33,731 bases of DNA, from positions 1 to 33,731 of the forward strand of contig JAHECC010000022.1 of NCBI GenBank assembly GCA_024641965.1, read 5' to 3'. This DNA is from Rubrivivax sp. (GTDB lineage: Bacteria; Pseudomonadota; Gammaproteobacteria; Burkholderiales; Burkholderiaceae_C). The number at the start of each line of letters is the position of its first letter. Positions within the stretch are counted from its first letter, which is position 1. The notes under the pieces were generated by a model that did not search any database, had not been told where the DNA came from, and saw only the letters and a program-made list of their open reading frames with translations. Shown here in pieces: positions 25,757-33,559 of the stretch. The position numbers and the translations under genes were made by a program.

Positions 25757-26983
25757 ATGGAATCAGCCACACGCCAGCGTTTGACCCTCTGGGCGGCATT
25801 TGCACTGCTGTTGCTGATGCTGCCCGCGGCGCTGAGCAGCGAATACGCGCTGTCGGTGAGCACGAAGATGGGCATCGCCATCATCTTCGCGCTGTCCTAC
25901 AACATGCTGCTCGGCCAAGGTGGCATGCTGTCCTTCGGCCACGCCGTGTATTCCGGCCTGGGCGGCTACTTCGCGATCCATGCGCTGGCCGCGATCAACG
26001 ACGGCAGCTTCAACTTTCCGGTGAGCCTGCTGCCGTTGGTCGGCGGGCTGGCCGGCATGGGTTTCGCGATGGCGCTGGGCTGGGTGTCGACGCGCCGCGC
26101 CGGCACAACCTTCGCGATGATCTCGCTCGGCATCGGCGAACTGGTGGTGGCCTGCGTGCTGATGATCCCCGCGTTCTTCGGCGGCGAGGCCGGTGTGTCG
26201 GCGAACCGCGTCACTGGAAAGGGCTGGTTCGGCATCAACTTCGCAACGCAGCTGCAGATGTACTACCTGATCGCCGCCTGGACATTGGTGTGTGCCGGGG
26301 CGATGTACTACATCACCTGCACGCCCTTCGGCCGGCTGGCGAACGCAGTGCGCGACAACCCCGAGCGCGTGTCATTCGTCGGCTACAGCACGCACAAGGT
26401 GCGCTATCAGGTGATGGTGCTGTCGGGCTTGTTCGCCGGGGTCGCCGGTGCGCTGGCGGCGCTGAACGACGAGATCGTGACCATCGAAACCGTCGGCGCG
26501 CATGCCTCGGGGCTGGTGCTGCTGATGGTCTTCATCGGCGGCATGGGCCACTTCATCGGGCCGATCATCGGTGCGGTAGTGGTTCTGCTGCTGCAGACCG
26601 TGGTCTCGTCGATCACCCATGCCTGGCTGTTCTACTTCGGCGCGCTGTTCCTGGTGATGGTGCTGTTCGCACCAGGCGGCTTCGCCGGGTTGCTGTTCGA
26701 GCGCTTGCCGGCGCTGCGTGCGCCTGGGGGGTGGAAGCGCGCCGGTCCGGCGCTGGCGCGCACGCTGCTGGCGCTGGCCCTGGTGCTGGCGGCCACCATC
26801 CTGGCGGTGGAAAGCGCCTACCACCTGTGGAGCGGTTCGGCCGAGGGCCCGATGGCGCTGGCCGACTTCGAGCTCGACCCGGCGGCGCCGACGATCTGGA
26901 TCGCCGCGGCCGTGCTGCTGATGGCCGGGCTGGCCGTGCTGCTGCGTTCGAGCCCGCCGGCGGCGAAGCAGGAGGCCCGATGA
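25757..26983 (+). CDS. livM: Liv-type ABC transporter permease, LivM-like, with extra C-terminal segment
   Basis: Second permease of the importer, 408 residues. The family core is clear: ALSYNMLLGQGGMLSFGHAV, GYFAIHALAAI, AGTTFAMISLGIGELVVACV and AVRDNPERVSFVGYSTHKVR. After the usual end (about residue 320) there is an extension with two further hydrophobic segments, TLLALALVLAATILAVESAY and WIAAAVLLMAGLAVLLR, which not all LivM proteins have. It starts one base after the livH stop codon and overlaps livG by ATGA, so the transporter genes are coupled. Confidence 0.92.
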   Translation: MESATRQRLTLWAAFALLLLMLPAALSSEYALSVSTKMGIAIIFALSYNMLLGQGGMLSFGHAVYSGLGGYFAIHALAAINDGSFNFPVSLLPLVGGLAGMGFAMALGWVSTRRAGTTFAMISLGIGELVVACVLMIPAFFGGEAGVSANRVTGKGWFGINFATQLQMYYLIAAWTLVCAGAMYYITCTPFGRLANAVRDNPERVSFVGYSTHKVRYQVMVLSGLFAGVAGALAALNDEIVTIETVGAHASGLVLLMVFIGGMGHFIGPIIGAVVVLLLQTVVSSITHAWLFYFGALFLVMVLFAPGGFAGLLFERLPALRAPGGWKRAGPALARTLLALALVLAATILAVESAYHLWSGSAEGPMALADFELDPAAPTIWIAAAVLLMAGLAVLLRSSPPAAKQEAR

Positions 26984-27732
26984 ACCACTCCGCCATCGAG
27001 TTGCGCGGCGTCAGCAAGCAGTTCGGCGCCACGCAGATCATCCGCGGCGTCGACCTGAAGATCGAACGCGGCGAGCGCCATGCGCTGATCGGCCCGAACG
27101 GCGCCGGCAAGTCCACGCTGTTCAACCTGATCAGCGCGCGGCTGCCGCTGAGCTCCGGCGAGGTGCTGCTCAACGGCCGCAACCTGCGCGGCAAGACGCC
27201 GCACCAGATCTGCCGGCTCGGCCTGTCGCGCAGCTTCCAGGTGACCAACGTCTTCCAGCGCCTGTCGGCGCGCGAGAACATCGCCTGCGCGCTGTTCTGG
27301 AAAGGCGGCCACGGCCATGCCTTCTGGCGCCGCCTGTCGCGCATGACGCCGGTGCTCGACCGCGCCGACGAGGTGCTGCAGGAAATCGGCCTGGAACAGC
27401 GCCAGGCGGTGCCCGCGGGTTTGCTGTCCTACGCAGAGCAGCGCGCGCTGGAGATCGGCATGACCATCGCCTCGGGCGCCGAGGTGATCCTGCTCGACGA
27501 ACCCACCGCCGGCATGAGCCGCTCGGAGACCGCGCGCGCCGAAGCCATGATCCGCCGCGTCAGCGAGGGCCGCACGCTGGTCATGGTCGAGCACGACATG
27601 AGCGTGGTCTTCGAACTCGCCGACCGCATCTCGGTGCTGGTACACGGCGCGGTGGTGGCCACCGGCACACCGGCACAGATCCGCGCCAACGCGCAGGTGC
27701 AGGAAGCCTACCTGGGGCGCCCCAATGCTTGA
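26980..27732 (+). CDS. livG: Liv-type ABC transporter ATP-binding protein, LivG-like
   Basis: One of two cytosolic ATPases of the importer, 250 residues. Walker A is GPNGAGKST, the Q-loop region is SRSFQVTNVFQRLSARENIA, the signature is LLSYAEQRALEIGMTIASG (the LivG-type variant of LSGGQ) and Walker B is VILLDEPTAGMS. The H-loop is in MVEHDMSVVF. All catalytic residues are intact, unlike the partner LivF. ATG 26980 overlaps the livM stop codon; the 3' end overlaps the livF start by eight bases. Confidence 0.95.
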   Translation: MNHSAIELRGVSKQFGATQIIRGVDLKIERGERHALIGPNGAGKSTLFNLISARLPLSSGEVLLNGRNLRGKTPHQICRLGLSRSFQVTNVFQRLSARENIACALFWKGGHGHAFWRRLSRMTPVLDRADEVLQEIGLEQRQAVPAGLLSYAEQRALEIGMTIASGAEVILLDEPTAGMSRSETARAEAMIRRVSEGRTLVMVEHDMSVVFELADRISVLVHGAVVATGTPAQIRANAQVQEAYLGRPNA

Positions 27733-28420
27733 AGTCGACAAGTTGCAGGCCTGGTACGGCAAGAGCCACATCCTGGCGGGTGTGTCGCTGCGTGTGGCGG
27801 CCGGCGAGGTCGTCAGCCTGCTCGGACGCAACGGCGTCGGCCGCTCGACCACGGTGCGCGCCATCATGGGCCACGTGCAGGCCGCCGGATCGGTGCGCTT
27901 CCAGCAGCAGGAACTGCTGGGCATGGCGCCCTACCGGATCGCGCGCCGGGGCGTGGGCTACGTGCCCGAAAGCCGCGACATCTTTCCGCGGCTGACGGTG
28001 CGCCAGAACCTGCTGCTCGGCAGCAAGCCGAGCAAGGTGGCCAACCCCTGGACCGAGGACGACTTCTATCGTCTATTCCCGATCCTGCAGGAGCGTGCCG
28101 ACAGCCCCGCCGGCGTGTTGTCCGGCGGCGAGCAGCAGATGCTGGCGCTGGCGCGCACGATGATGGGCAACCCGGCGCTGGTCATGATCGACGAGCCCAC
28201 CGAAGGCCTGGCGCCGCGCATCGTGCAGCAGGTTGGCCAGCTGATCGCCGAGATCGCGCAGCGCGGCGTGGCGGTGCTGCTGGTGGAACAGAAGCTGGAC
28301 ATCACGCTCGAGTTGGCACAGCGCGCCTACCTGATGGGCCACGGCCAGATCGTCTTCGAAGGCGAACCGAAGGCGCTGATGGACGACAGCGCCTTGTGCA
28401 CCGAGTGGCTGGGCGTCTGA
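27725..28420 (+). CDS. livF: Liv-type ABC transporter ATP-binding protein, LivF-like, with Arg in Walker A
   Basis: Second ATPase of the importer, 231 residues. The signature is VLSGGEQQMLALARTMMG, Walker B is LVMIDEPTEGLAPRI and the H-loop region is VLLVEQKLDITLEL. There the usual histidine position of other ABC ATPases reads Gln-Lys, as is common in LivF. The Walker A reads GRNGVGRST: the normally invariant lysine is arginine (codon CGC at about 27841). Such arginine variants may occur in some LivF homologues, but I could not verify how widely. The transporter may thus rely on LivG for one fully active site. It overlaps livG, and its stop codon overlaps a possible upstream start of the acyltransferase (TGATG). 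Confidence 0.93.
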   Translation: MLEVDKLQAWYGKSHILAGVSLRVAAGEVVSLLGRNGVGRSTTVRAIMGHVQAAGSVRFQQQELLGMAPYRIARRGVGYVPESRDIFPRLTVRQNLLLGSKPSKVANPWTEDDFYRLFPILQERADSPAGVLSGGEQQMLALARTMMGNPALVMIDEPTEGLAPRIVQQVGQLIAEIAQRGVAVLLVEQKLDITLELAQRAYLMGHGQIVFEGEPKALMDDSALCTEWLGV

Positions 28421-28461
28421 TGCCGCTGCGCCGAACCCGACAGCAAGCACCGGAAATCCCC

Positions 28462-30015
28462 ATGTTCAAGCAACTGACCGAACAGGACGCCAGCTACCTG
28501 TACCTGGAAACACCCGAGACGCCGCAGCATGTCGGCGGACTGAGCCTGGTCGAGCTGCCCGCCGGCTACGCCGGTGACTTCTACGCGGACTACAAGCGCC
28601 ACATCGGCCAGCGTGTGCACCTGGTGCCGCTGCTGCACCAAAAGCTGGTGGACCTGCCCTTCGACATTGACCATCCGTTCTGGGCGGACAGTGGCGCGGT
28701 GGACCTGGACTATCACATCCGCCACCAGACGCTGCCGCGGCCGGGGCGCATCAGCCAGCTCGAGGAACTGGTCGGCCGGCTGCACAGCAACTTCCTCGAC
28801 CGCAGCCGCCCGCTGTGGGAGTTCTACGTCATCGACGGGCTGGAGTCGGGCCAGGTGGCGATCTACACCAAGATCCACCACGCGGCGATGGACGGCGCGT
28901 CGAGCCAGACCCTGGCCGGCGTGATGTACGACCTCACGCCCGAGCCGCGCAAGTTGCCACCGCCCCCTGCCGCCAGTGCCGCAGAAGCAACGCCCGGGGT
29001 CGAGCAGATGCTGCGCGGCGTGGGCGAACATCTGGCACGCCAGGAGATCCGTGCGCTGCAATACGTGCCCGATGTGCTCAAGGCCTGGGCCAAACTGGTG
29101 CTGCCCGACGTGCAGACGCTGCGCTACGAACGCGCCGTGCTGCCGCCGCTGCGCCCGCCGAAAACGATCTTCAACGTCGCAATCACCAGTCAGCGAAGCT
29201 ACGCCATCCGCAGCTGGCCGCTGGGACGCTTCAAGCGCATCGCCAAGCAGGCCGATGCCACCGTCAACGACGTGGTGCTGGCGGTGTGTGCCGGCGCGCT
29301 GCGTCGCTACCTGAAGGACAAGGGCGCGCTGCCCGAAAAGTCGCTGACGGCGATGGTGCCGGTGTCGCTGCACAAGCCCGGCGAGCCGGCGACGGGCAAC
29401 CAGGACGCCGCCATGTTGTGCACGCTGGCCACCGACGAGGCCGATGCAATGCAGCGGCTGGTGCGCATCCACGAGGCCATGCTCGACCAGAAGCGCCTGC
29501 TCAACAACATCAAGAACACGCTGCTGCCCGACCTGAGTTTTCTCGGTAGCGGCGCCTTGCTGCGCGGCATGGTCGACCTGTACCGCCGCGCCAAGCTGGC
29601 CGACCGGCTGCCGCCCTGGTCGAACCTGTTTATCTCGAATGTGCCGGGGCCGCCGGTGCCGCTGTACATCGCCGGCGCGCGGCTGCTGAGCATGTATCCC
29701 TGCTCGATCCCGTTCCACGGCTCGGCGCTGAACATCACGGTGCAGAGCTACAACGACAACCTCGACGTCGGCCTGACCGCCTGCCGCCATACCGTGCCCG
29801 ACCTGGCCGAACTGGCCGACCTGCTGGGCGAAGCGCTGGCGGAACTGGAACAGGCCGCCAGCCGGCCGCCAGCCACCAAGCCCGCAGCAAAGTCCGCCAC
29901 CAAGCCCGCTTTCAGGACTCGCGACGCCGCGCCGACCCCGCCGGCCAAGTCCAGCGCGCGACGCAAGGCGCGCACAGCCTCCCCTTCCCAACCCAAAGCA
30001 AAGGTCACATCATGA
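28462..30015 (+). CDS. wax ester synthase / diacylglycerol acyltransferase (WS/DGAT)
   Basis: A bacterial WS/DGAT (AtfA-like) that esterifies acyl-CoA with fatty alcohols or diacylglycerol to make storage wax esters or triacylglycerol at the inner membrane or lipid droplet. With ATG 28462 it has 517 residues. The active-site motif HHAAMDG lies at residues 139-145 and is preceded by the typical RPLWEFYVIDGL. C-terminal family blocks include FISNVPGPPVPLYIAGARL and NDNLDVGLTACRHTVPDL. An ATG at 28420 in frame overlaps the livF stop codon and would add 14 residues; it could serve coupled re-initiation. Residues about 467-517 form an unusual Lys/Ala/Pro-rich tail (RPPATKPAAKSATKP and beyond) not needed for catalysis. 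The next gene overlaps by ATGA. Confidence 0.92.
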   Translation: MFKQLTEQDASYLYLETPETPQHVGGLSLVELPAGYAGDFYADYKRHIGQRVHLVPLLHQKLVDLPFDIDHPFWADSGAVDLDYHIRHQTLPRPGRISQLEELVGRLHSNFLDRSRPLWEFYVIDGLESGQVAIYTKIHHAAMDGASSQTLAGVMYDLTPEPRKLPPPPAASAAEATPGVEQMLRGVGEHLARQEIRALQYVPDVLKAWAKLVLPDVQTLRYERAVLPPLRPPKTIFNVAITSQRSYAIRSWPLGRFKRIAKQADATVNDVVLAVCAGALRRYLKDKGALPEKSLTAMVPVSLHKPGEPATGNQDAAMLCTLATDEADAMQRLVRIHEAMLDQKRLLNNIKNTLLPDLSFLGSGALLRGMVDLYRRAKLADRLPPWSNLFISNVPGPPVPLYIAGARLLSMYPCSIPFHGSALNITVQSYNDNLDVGLTACRHTVPDLAELADLLGEALAELEQAASRPPATKPAAKSATKPAFRTRDAAPTPPAKSSARRKARTASPSQPKAKVTS

Positions 30016-30521
30016 GCACACGCAAAACCTCAACTGCCGCCAAGGTGGCCCGTCCGTCAGCTGCCGCCAAGGCAAGCGCCAAGGCAAGAGCCGTGGACGC
30101 TACCCTCGTCAATCCGGGCGGGCTCGACCTGCGCGCCATGCTGGAAAGGCTGCGCCTGCCAGGGCTGGATGCGAGCGGCTTGATCGAAAGCCGGCGCAAG
30201 GACGTGAAGGCCCTGCTGGCGGCCAATGAGCGCGCCTACAGCGGCTTCGAGTCGGTGGTGCGCCGCCAGGGCGAGATGCTGGCGAAAGCGATGAAGCAGC
30301 TCGAAGCCGACACGCGCGAGACCTTCGATGCCCAGAACGCCGGTGAGCGTGTCAGCACCGTCAGCCGGCAGGCGCAGAAGGCGTTCGGCCAGGCGCTGGC
30401 CGACATGAAGGAACTGGCCGAGCTGTCGGTGAGTTCGAACAAGCTGGTGCTGCAGGCGCTGGGCCAGCGCTTGCGCGAAGGCGTCGACGAAAGCAAGAAG
30501 CGCCTCGCGCCGAAACGCTGA
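30012..30521 (+). CDS. phasin family protein
   Basis: A 169-residue phasin-type protein, expected to coat polyhydroxyalkanoate or lipid granules. Residues about 50-165 are amphipathic helix, with LIESRRKDVKALLAANERAY and FGQALADMKELAELSVSSNK matching the phasin_2 style of betaproteobacteria. The first about 30 residues are a Lys/Ala-rich disordered tail (TSTAAKVARPSAAAKASAKA), recalling the DNA-binding tails of PhaF-type phasins. No signal peptide or membrane segment. Its ATG overlaps the stop codon of the WS/DGAT gene, so both are made together, suggesting one granule. Family call is good; which granule type is unknown. Confidence 0.85.
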   Translation: MSTRKTSTAAKVARPSAAAKASAKARAVDATLVNPGGLDLRAMLERLRLPGLDASGLIESRRKDVKALLAANERAYSGFESVVRRQGEMLAKAMKQLEADTRETFDAQNAGERVSTVSRQAQKAFGQALADMKELAELSVSSNKLVLQALGQRLREGVDESKKRLAPKR

Positions 30522-30543
30522 CCATGCACATTGGAGCATCGAC

Positions 30544-31314
30544 ATGAGCGCAACCCATCCCGGCCTGCACATGGCCAGCGCGCCCAGCCCATTGCTGCAG
30601 CTGATGGAATGGCGGGCGCCCATGGAGTTCGCCCTGAGCGCCGCGTTGCAACCCTTCTGGAGCCTGGCACCGGCTGGTGATGGGCACGCCGTGCTGGTGC
30701 TGCCGGGCCTGGGCGCCGGCGATGAAAGCACGGCCTTGCTGCGCCAGTTCCTCACCTCGCGCCGGCTGGCCGCGTCGGGCTGGGGCCAGGGGCCGAACCT
30801 GGGCCTGAGGCTGGGCGTGCTCGACCACGCCCATGCCTGGCTGCAACAGTTGCATGCGCGCTCGCACCGCAAGGTCAGCCTGGTCGGCTGGAGCCTGGGC
30901 GGCATCTATGCCCGCGAGCTGGCCAAACGCTCGCCCGAGATCGTGCGTCAGGTGGTCTCGCTGGGCTCGCCCTTCACCGGCCATCCGCGCCAGACCAATG
31001 CCTGGCGCTTCTACGAATGGGCGAGCGGCCACCGCATCGACGCGCACGACCTGCACGGCGCGCTGTGCCAGGCGCCGCCGGTGCCGACCACCTCGATCTG
31101 GAGCCGCAGCGACGGTGTCGTGTCGTGGCGTTGCAGCGTCGAGTCGCGCCATCACGAGGCCGAGAACATTGAAGTCGAGGCCAGCCACGTCGGTATGGGC
31201 GCCAATCCCGCCGTGCTCTACGCGCTAGCTGACCGTTTGGCGCAACCCGAGGGAGACTGGCGGCCATTCCACCGCGAAGGCTGGCGTCGGCTGGTCTACG
31301 CCGACACCGCGTAA
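30544..31314 (+). CDS. alpha/beta hydrolase (esterase/lipase-like)
   Basis: A 256-residue alpha/beta-hydrolase fold protein without a signal peptide. The oxyanion region is VLVLPGLGAGDEST, the nucleophile elbow GWSLGG has serine 117, and the likely acid and base are aspartate 190 (WSRSDGVVSW) and histidine 215 (SHVGMG). So a complete Ser-Asp-His triad can be proposed. The position after a WS/DGAT and a phasin suggests it acts on storage ester or lipid, or on an imported ester, but the substrate is inferred from context only. It follows the phasin by 22 bases. Confidence 0.85.
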   Translation: MSATHPGLHMASAPSPLLQLMEWRAPMEFALSAALQPFWSLAPAGDGHAVLVLPGLGAGDESTALLRQFLTSRRLAASGWGQGPNLGLRLGVLDHAHAWLQQLHARSHRKVSLVGWSLGGIYARELAKRSPEIVRQVVSLGSPFTGHPRQTNAWRFYEWASGHRIDAHDLHGALCQAPPVPTTSIWSRSDGVVSWRCSVESRHHEAENIEVEASHVGMGANPAVLYALADRLAQPEGDWRPFHREGWRRLVYADTA

Positions 31315-31367
31315 GTGCATGTGCAACTGCCTGAATGGGCCCATCCGCAATAGCGTCGAGTCGAACC

Positions 31368-33545
31368 ATGAGCAAGAAAAAACCCCTGATCCTGAACATC
31401 GAACAATGCGTCGATCACATCGTGCACGAGTTCGGCGACGACGTGCGCATCGGCATGCCGCTGGGCCTGGGCAAACCGGTGCCGCTGATCAACGCGCTGT
31501 ATCGCCGCGCCAAGCAGAACCCGGCGCTGAAGCTGACGGTCTTCACCGCGCTGTCGCTGGAAAAGCCGCGCTGGAACAACGAGCTCGAGCGGCGCTTCCT
31601 GCAGCCCTTCGTCGAACGTGTCTGGGGTCAGGTGCCCGATATCGATTTCCTCGCCGACCTGCGTGCCGGTGAGCTGCCACCGAACGTGCGCATCCACGAG
31701 CTGTTCTTCAAGGCCGGCACCTACCGCGGTGTCGATTCGATGCAGCAGGACCACATCTGCACCAACTACACGCACGTGGTGCGCGATTGCGATGCCAACG
31801 GCAATGTCATCTTCGCGCACATGATCGCCAAGTCGAGCGGCAACGGCAAGCGCTGCTACAGCGCCAGCTGCAACGCCGACACCGCGCTGCAGACGCTGCA
31901 GATGTTCGGGCAGGCGCAGGAGCGTGGCGAGAAGCGCCTGCGCATCGGCATGGTCAACGAACACCTGCCCTTCATGTACGGCGATGCCGAGCTGGCACCC
32001 GAGATGTACGACATCATCGTCGAGTGCCCCGAGGCGCAGCACCCGCTGTTCAGCACGCCGCGACTGCCGGTGGCCGACGGCGACCACATGATCGGCCTGT
32101 ACGTGAGCACGCTGATCAAGGACGGCGGCACCTTGCAGATCGGCATCGGCGCGCTCGGCGACGCCATCGCCTACGCGCTCGACCTGCGCCACAACCACAA
32201 CGAGGTCTACGCCGAGCTGCTGACGACGAGCGGCATTGCCGCGCGCAATGGCGCGCTGATCGACGCGGTCGGTGGCAAGACGCCCTTCGCGCAGGGCGTG
32301 TACGGTTCCACCGAGATGCTGGTCGACGCCTTCGTGCAATTGCACAAGGCGGGCGTCGTCAAGCGCGCGGTCTATCACCACGCCGGGCTGCAGACGCTGA
32401 TCAACCAGGGGCGGCTCGACGCCGAGGGCGAGATTCCGCGCAACCTGCTCGACATGCTGGTCGATGGCGGGTTGATTCCGCTGTACCTGACGCAGCAGGA
32501 TTTCGACGCGCTGCAGCATCATGGCGTGTTCGACGACGAGGTGCGCTACACGAACGGGCATCTGGTGCGCGACGATGCGCGCTTGAGCGCGCTGCTGGTC
32601 GAGACGTCGCACCGCCGGCAGCTGGCGGCCATCTGCCTCGGCAAGCGGCTGAAGAACGGTGTGGTACTGACCGGCGGCTTTTTCATCGGACCGCGCGACT
32701 TCTACGACACGCTGTGCGGCATGAGCGAGGAGCAAAGGCGGCGCTTCGAGATGACCGGCGTGGACGTCGCCAACCAGCTCTACGGCGACGAAGCGCTGCG
32801 CGCACTGCAGCGCAAGGATGCGCGCTTCTGTAACACCGGCATGAAGGCCACGCTGCTCGGCCACATCGTCTCCGACGGCATGGAGGACGGCAGCATCGTC
32901 AGCGGCGTCGGCGGGCAGTACAACTTCGTCGCCATGGCTCATGCGCTGCCCGATGCCCGGCTGATCATGATGATCAAGAGCACGCGCCACGAAGGCAGCC
33001 AGACTCTGTCGAACATCGTCTTCAACTATGGCCATGTGACGATTCCACGGCACCTGCGCGACATCGTGATCACCGAGTACGGCATCGCCGATATCCGCGG
33101 CAGGAGCGACCAGGAACTCATCAAGGCTATGCTCAATGTGGCCGACTCGCGCTTCCAGGACGAACTGCTGGAGCAGGCCAAGCAACATCGGAAGGTTCCC
33201 GCGGACTATCAGATTCCGGACGAATACCGCAACAACACGCCGCAGCATCTGGCGGGCGTGCTGCAGGGCTTCAAGGCGCAGGGCATGTTCGCGCCTTTCC
33301 CCTTCGGCTCGGAGTTCACGCGCGAGGAGATGCTGCTGGCGCATGCGATGAAGGTTCTGAAGGCAAAGTCAGGCAAGAGCAGCGAGCAGGAGGTGGCCGC
33401 GGCCATGAAAAGCCTGCCGCCGGTGCCGCCCGACAACGTGCTGCCGCTTCTCCAGCGCATGGGGCTGAAGGTGGCCGATTCGCGCGAGGAAATTCAGTTG
33501 CAGAAGACGGTGCTGTTGTCGCTGCGCCTGGCCGGAATGATTTGA
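31368..33545 (+). CDS. acetyl-CoA hydrolase/transferase family protein (long form)
   Basis: A member of the acetyl-CoA hydrolase/CoA-transferase family, which moves CoA between acyl groups and short acids through a glutamyl-CoA thioester, or hydrolyses acyl-CoA. With ATG 31368 (start MSKKKPLIL) it has 725 residues, much longer than the about 430-520 residues of typical Cat1/AarC enzymes. The likely thioester glutamate is residue 316 in YGSTEMLVDAF, which aligns with the conserved motif around the catalytic Glu. The C-terminal domain shows GVGGQYNFVAMAHALPDARL and ITEYGIADIRGRSDQELIKA. The extra length includes inserts in the middle and a helical C-terminal extension. Substrate is not identifiable. 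It is on the same strand 53 bases after the hydrolase. Confidence 0.88.
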   Translation: MSKKKPLILNIEQCVDHIVHEFGDDVRIGMPLGLGKPVPLINALYRRAKQNPALKLTVFTALSLEKPRWNNELERRFLQPFVERVWGQVPDIDFLADLRAGELPPNVRIHELFFKAGTYRGVDSMQQDHICTNYTHVVRDCDANGNVIFAHMIAKSSGNGKRCYSASCNADTALQTLQMFGQAQERGEKRLRIGMVNEHLPFMYGDAELAPEMYDIIVECPEAQHPLFSTPRLPVADGDHMIGLYVSTLIKDGGTLQIGIGALGDAIAYALDLRHNHNEVYAELLTTSGIAARNGALIDAVGGKTPFAQGVYGSTEMLVDAFVQLHKAGVVKRAVYHHAGLQTLINQGRLDAEGEIPRNLLDMLVDGGLIPLYLTQQDFDALQHHGVFDDEVRYTNGHLVRDDARLSALLVETSHRRQLAAICLGKRLKNGVVLTGGFFIGPRDFYDTLCGMSEEQRRRFEMTGVDVANQLYGDEALRALQRKDARFCNTGMKATLLGHIVSDGMEDGSIVSGVGGQYNFVAMAHALPDARLIMMIKSTRHEGSQTLSNIVFNYGHVTIPRHLRDIVITEYGIADIRGRSDQELIKAMLNVADSRFQDELLEQAKQHRKVPADYQIPDEYRNNTPQHLAGVLQGFKAQGMFAPFPFGSEFTREEMLLAHAMKVLKAKSGKSSEQEVAAAMKSLPPVPPDNVLPLLQRMGLKVADSREEIQLQKTVLLSLRLAGMI

Positions 33546-33559
33546 GCGAAGGTGACGAC

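Noticed and set aside
31296-33344. A 682-codon minus-strand open frame opposite the CoA-transferase gene
   Set aside because: The composition (His/Arg/Gln/Val-rich) and lack of motifs mark it as the antisense shadow of the real gene.
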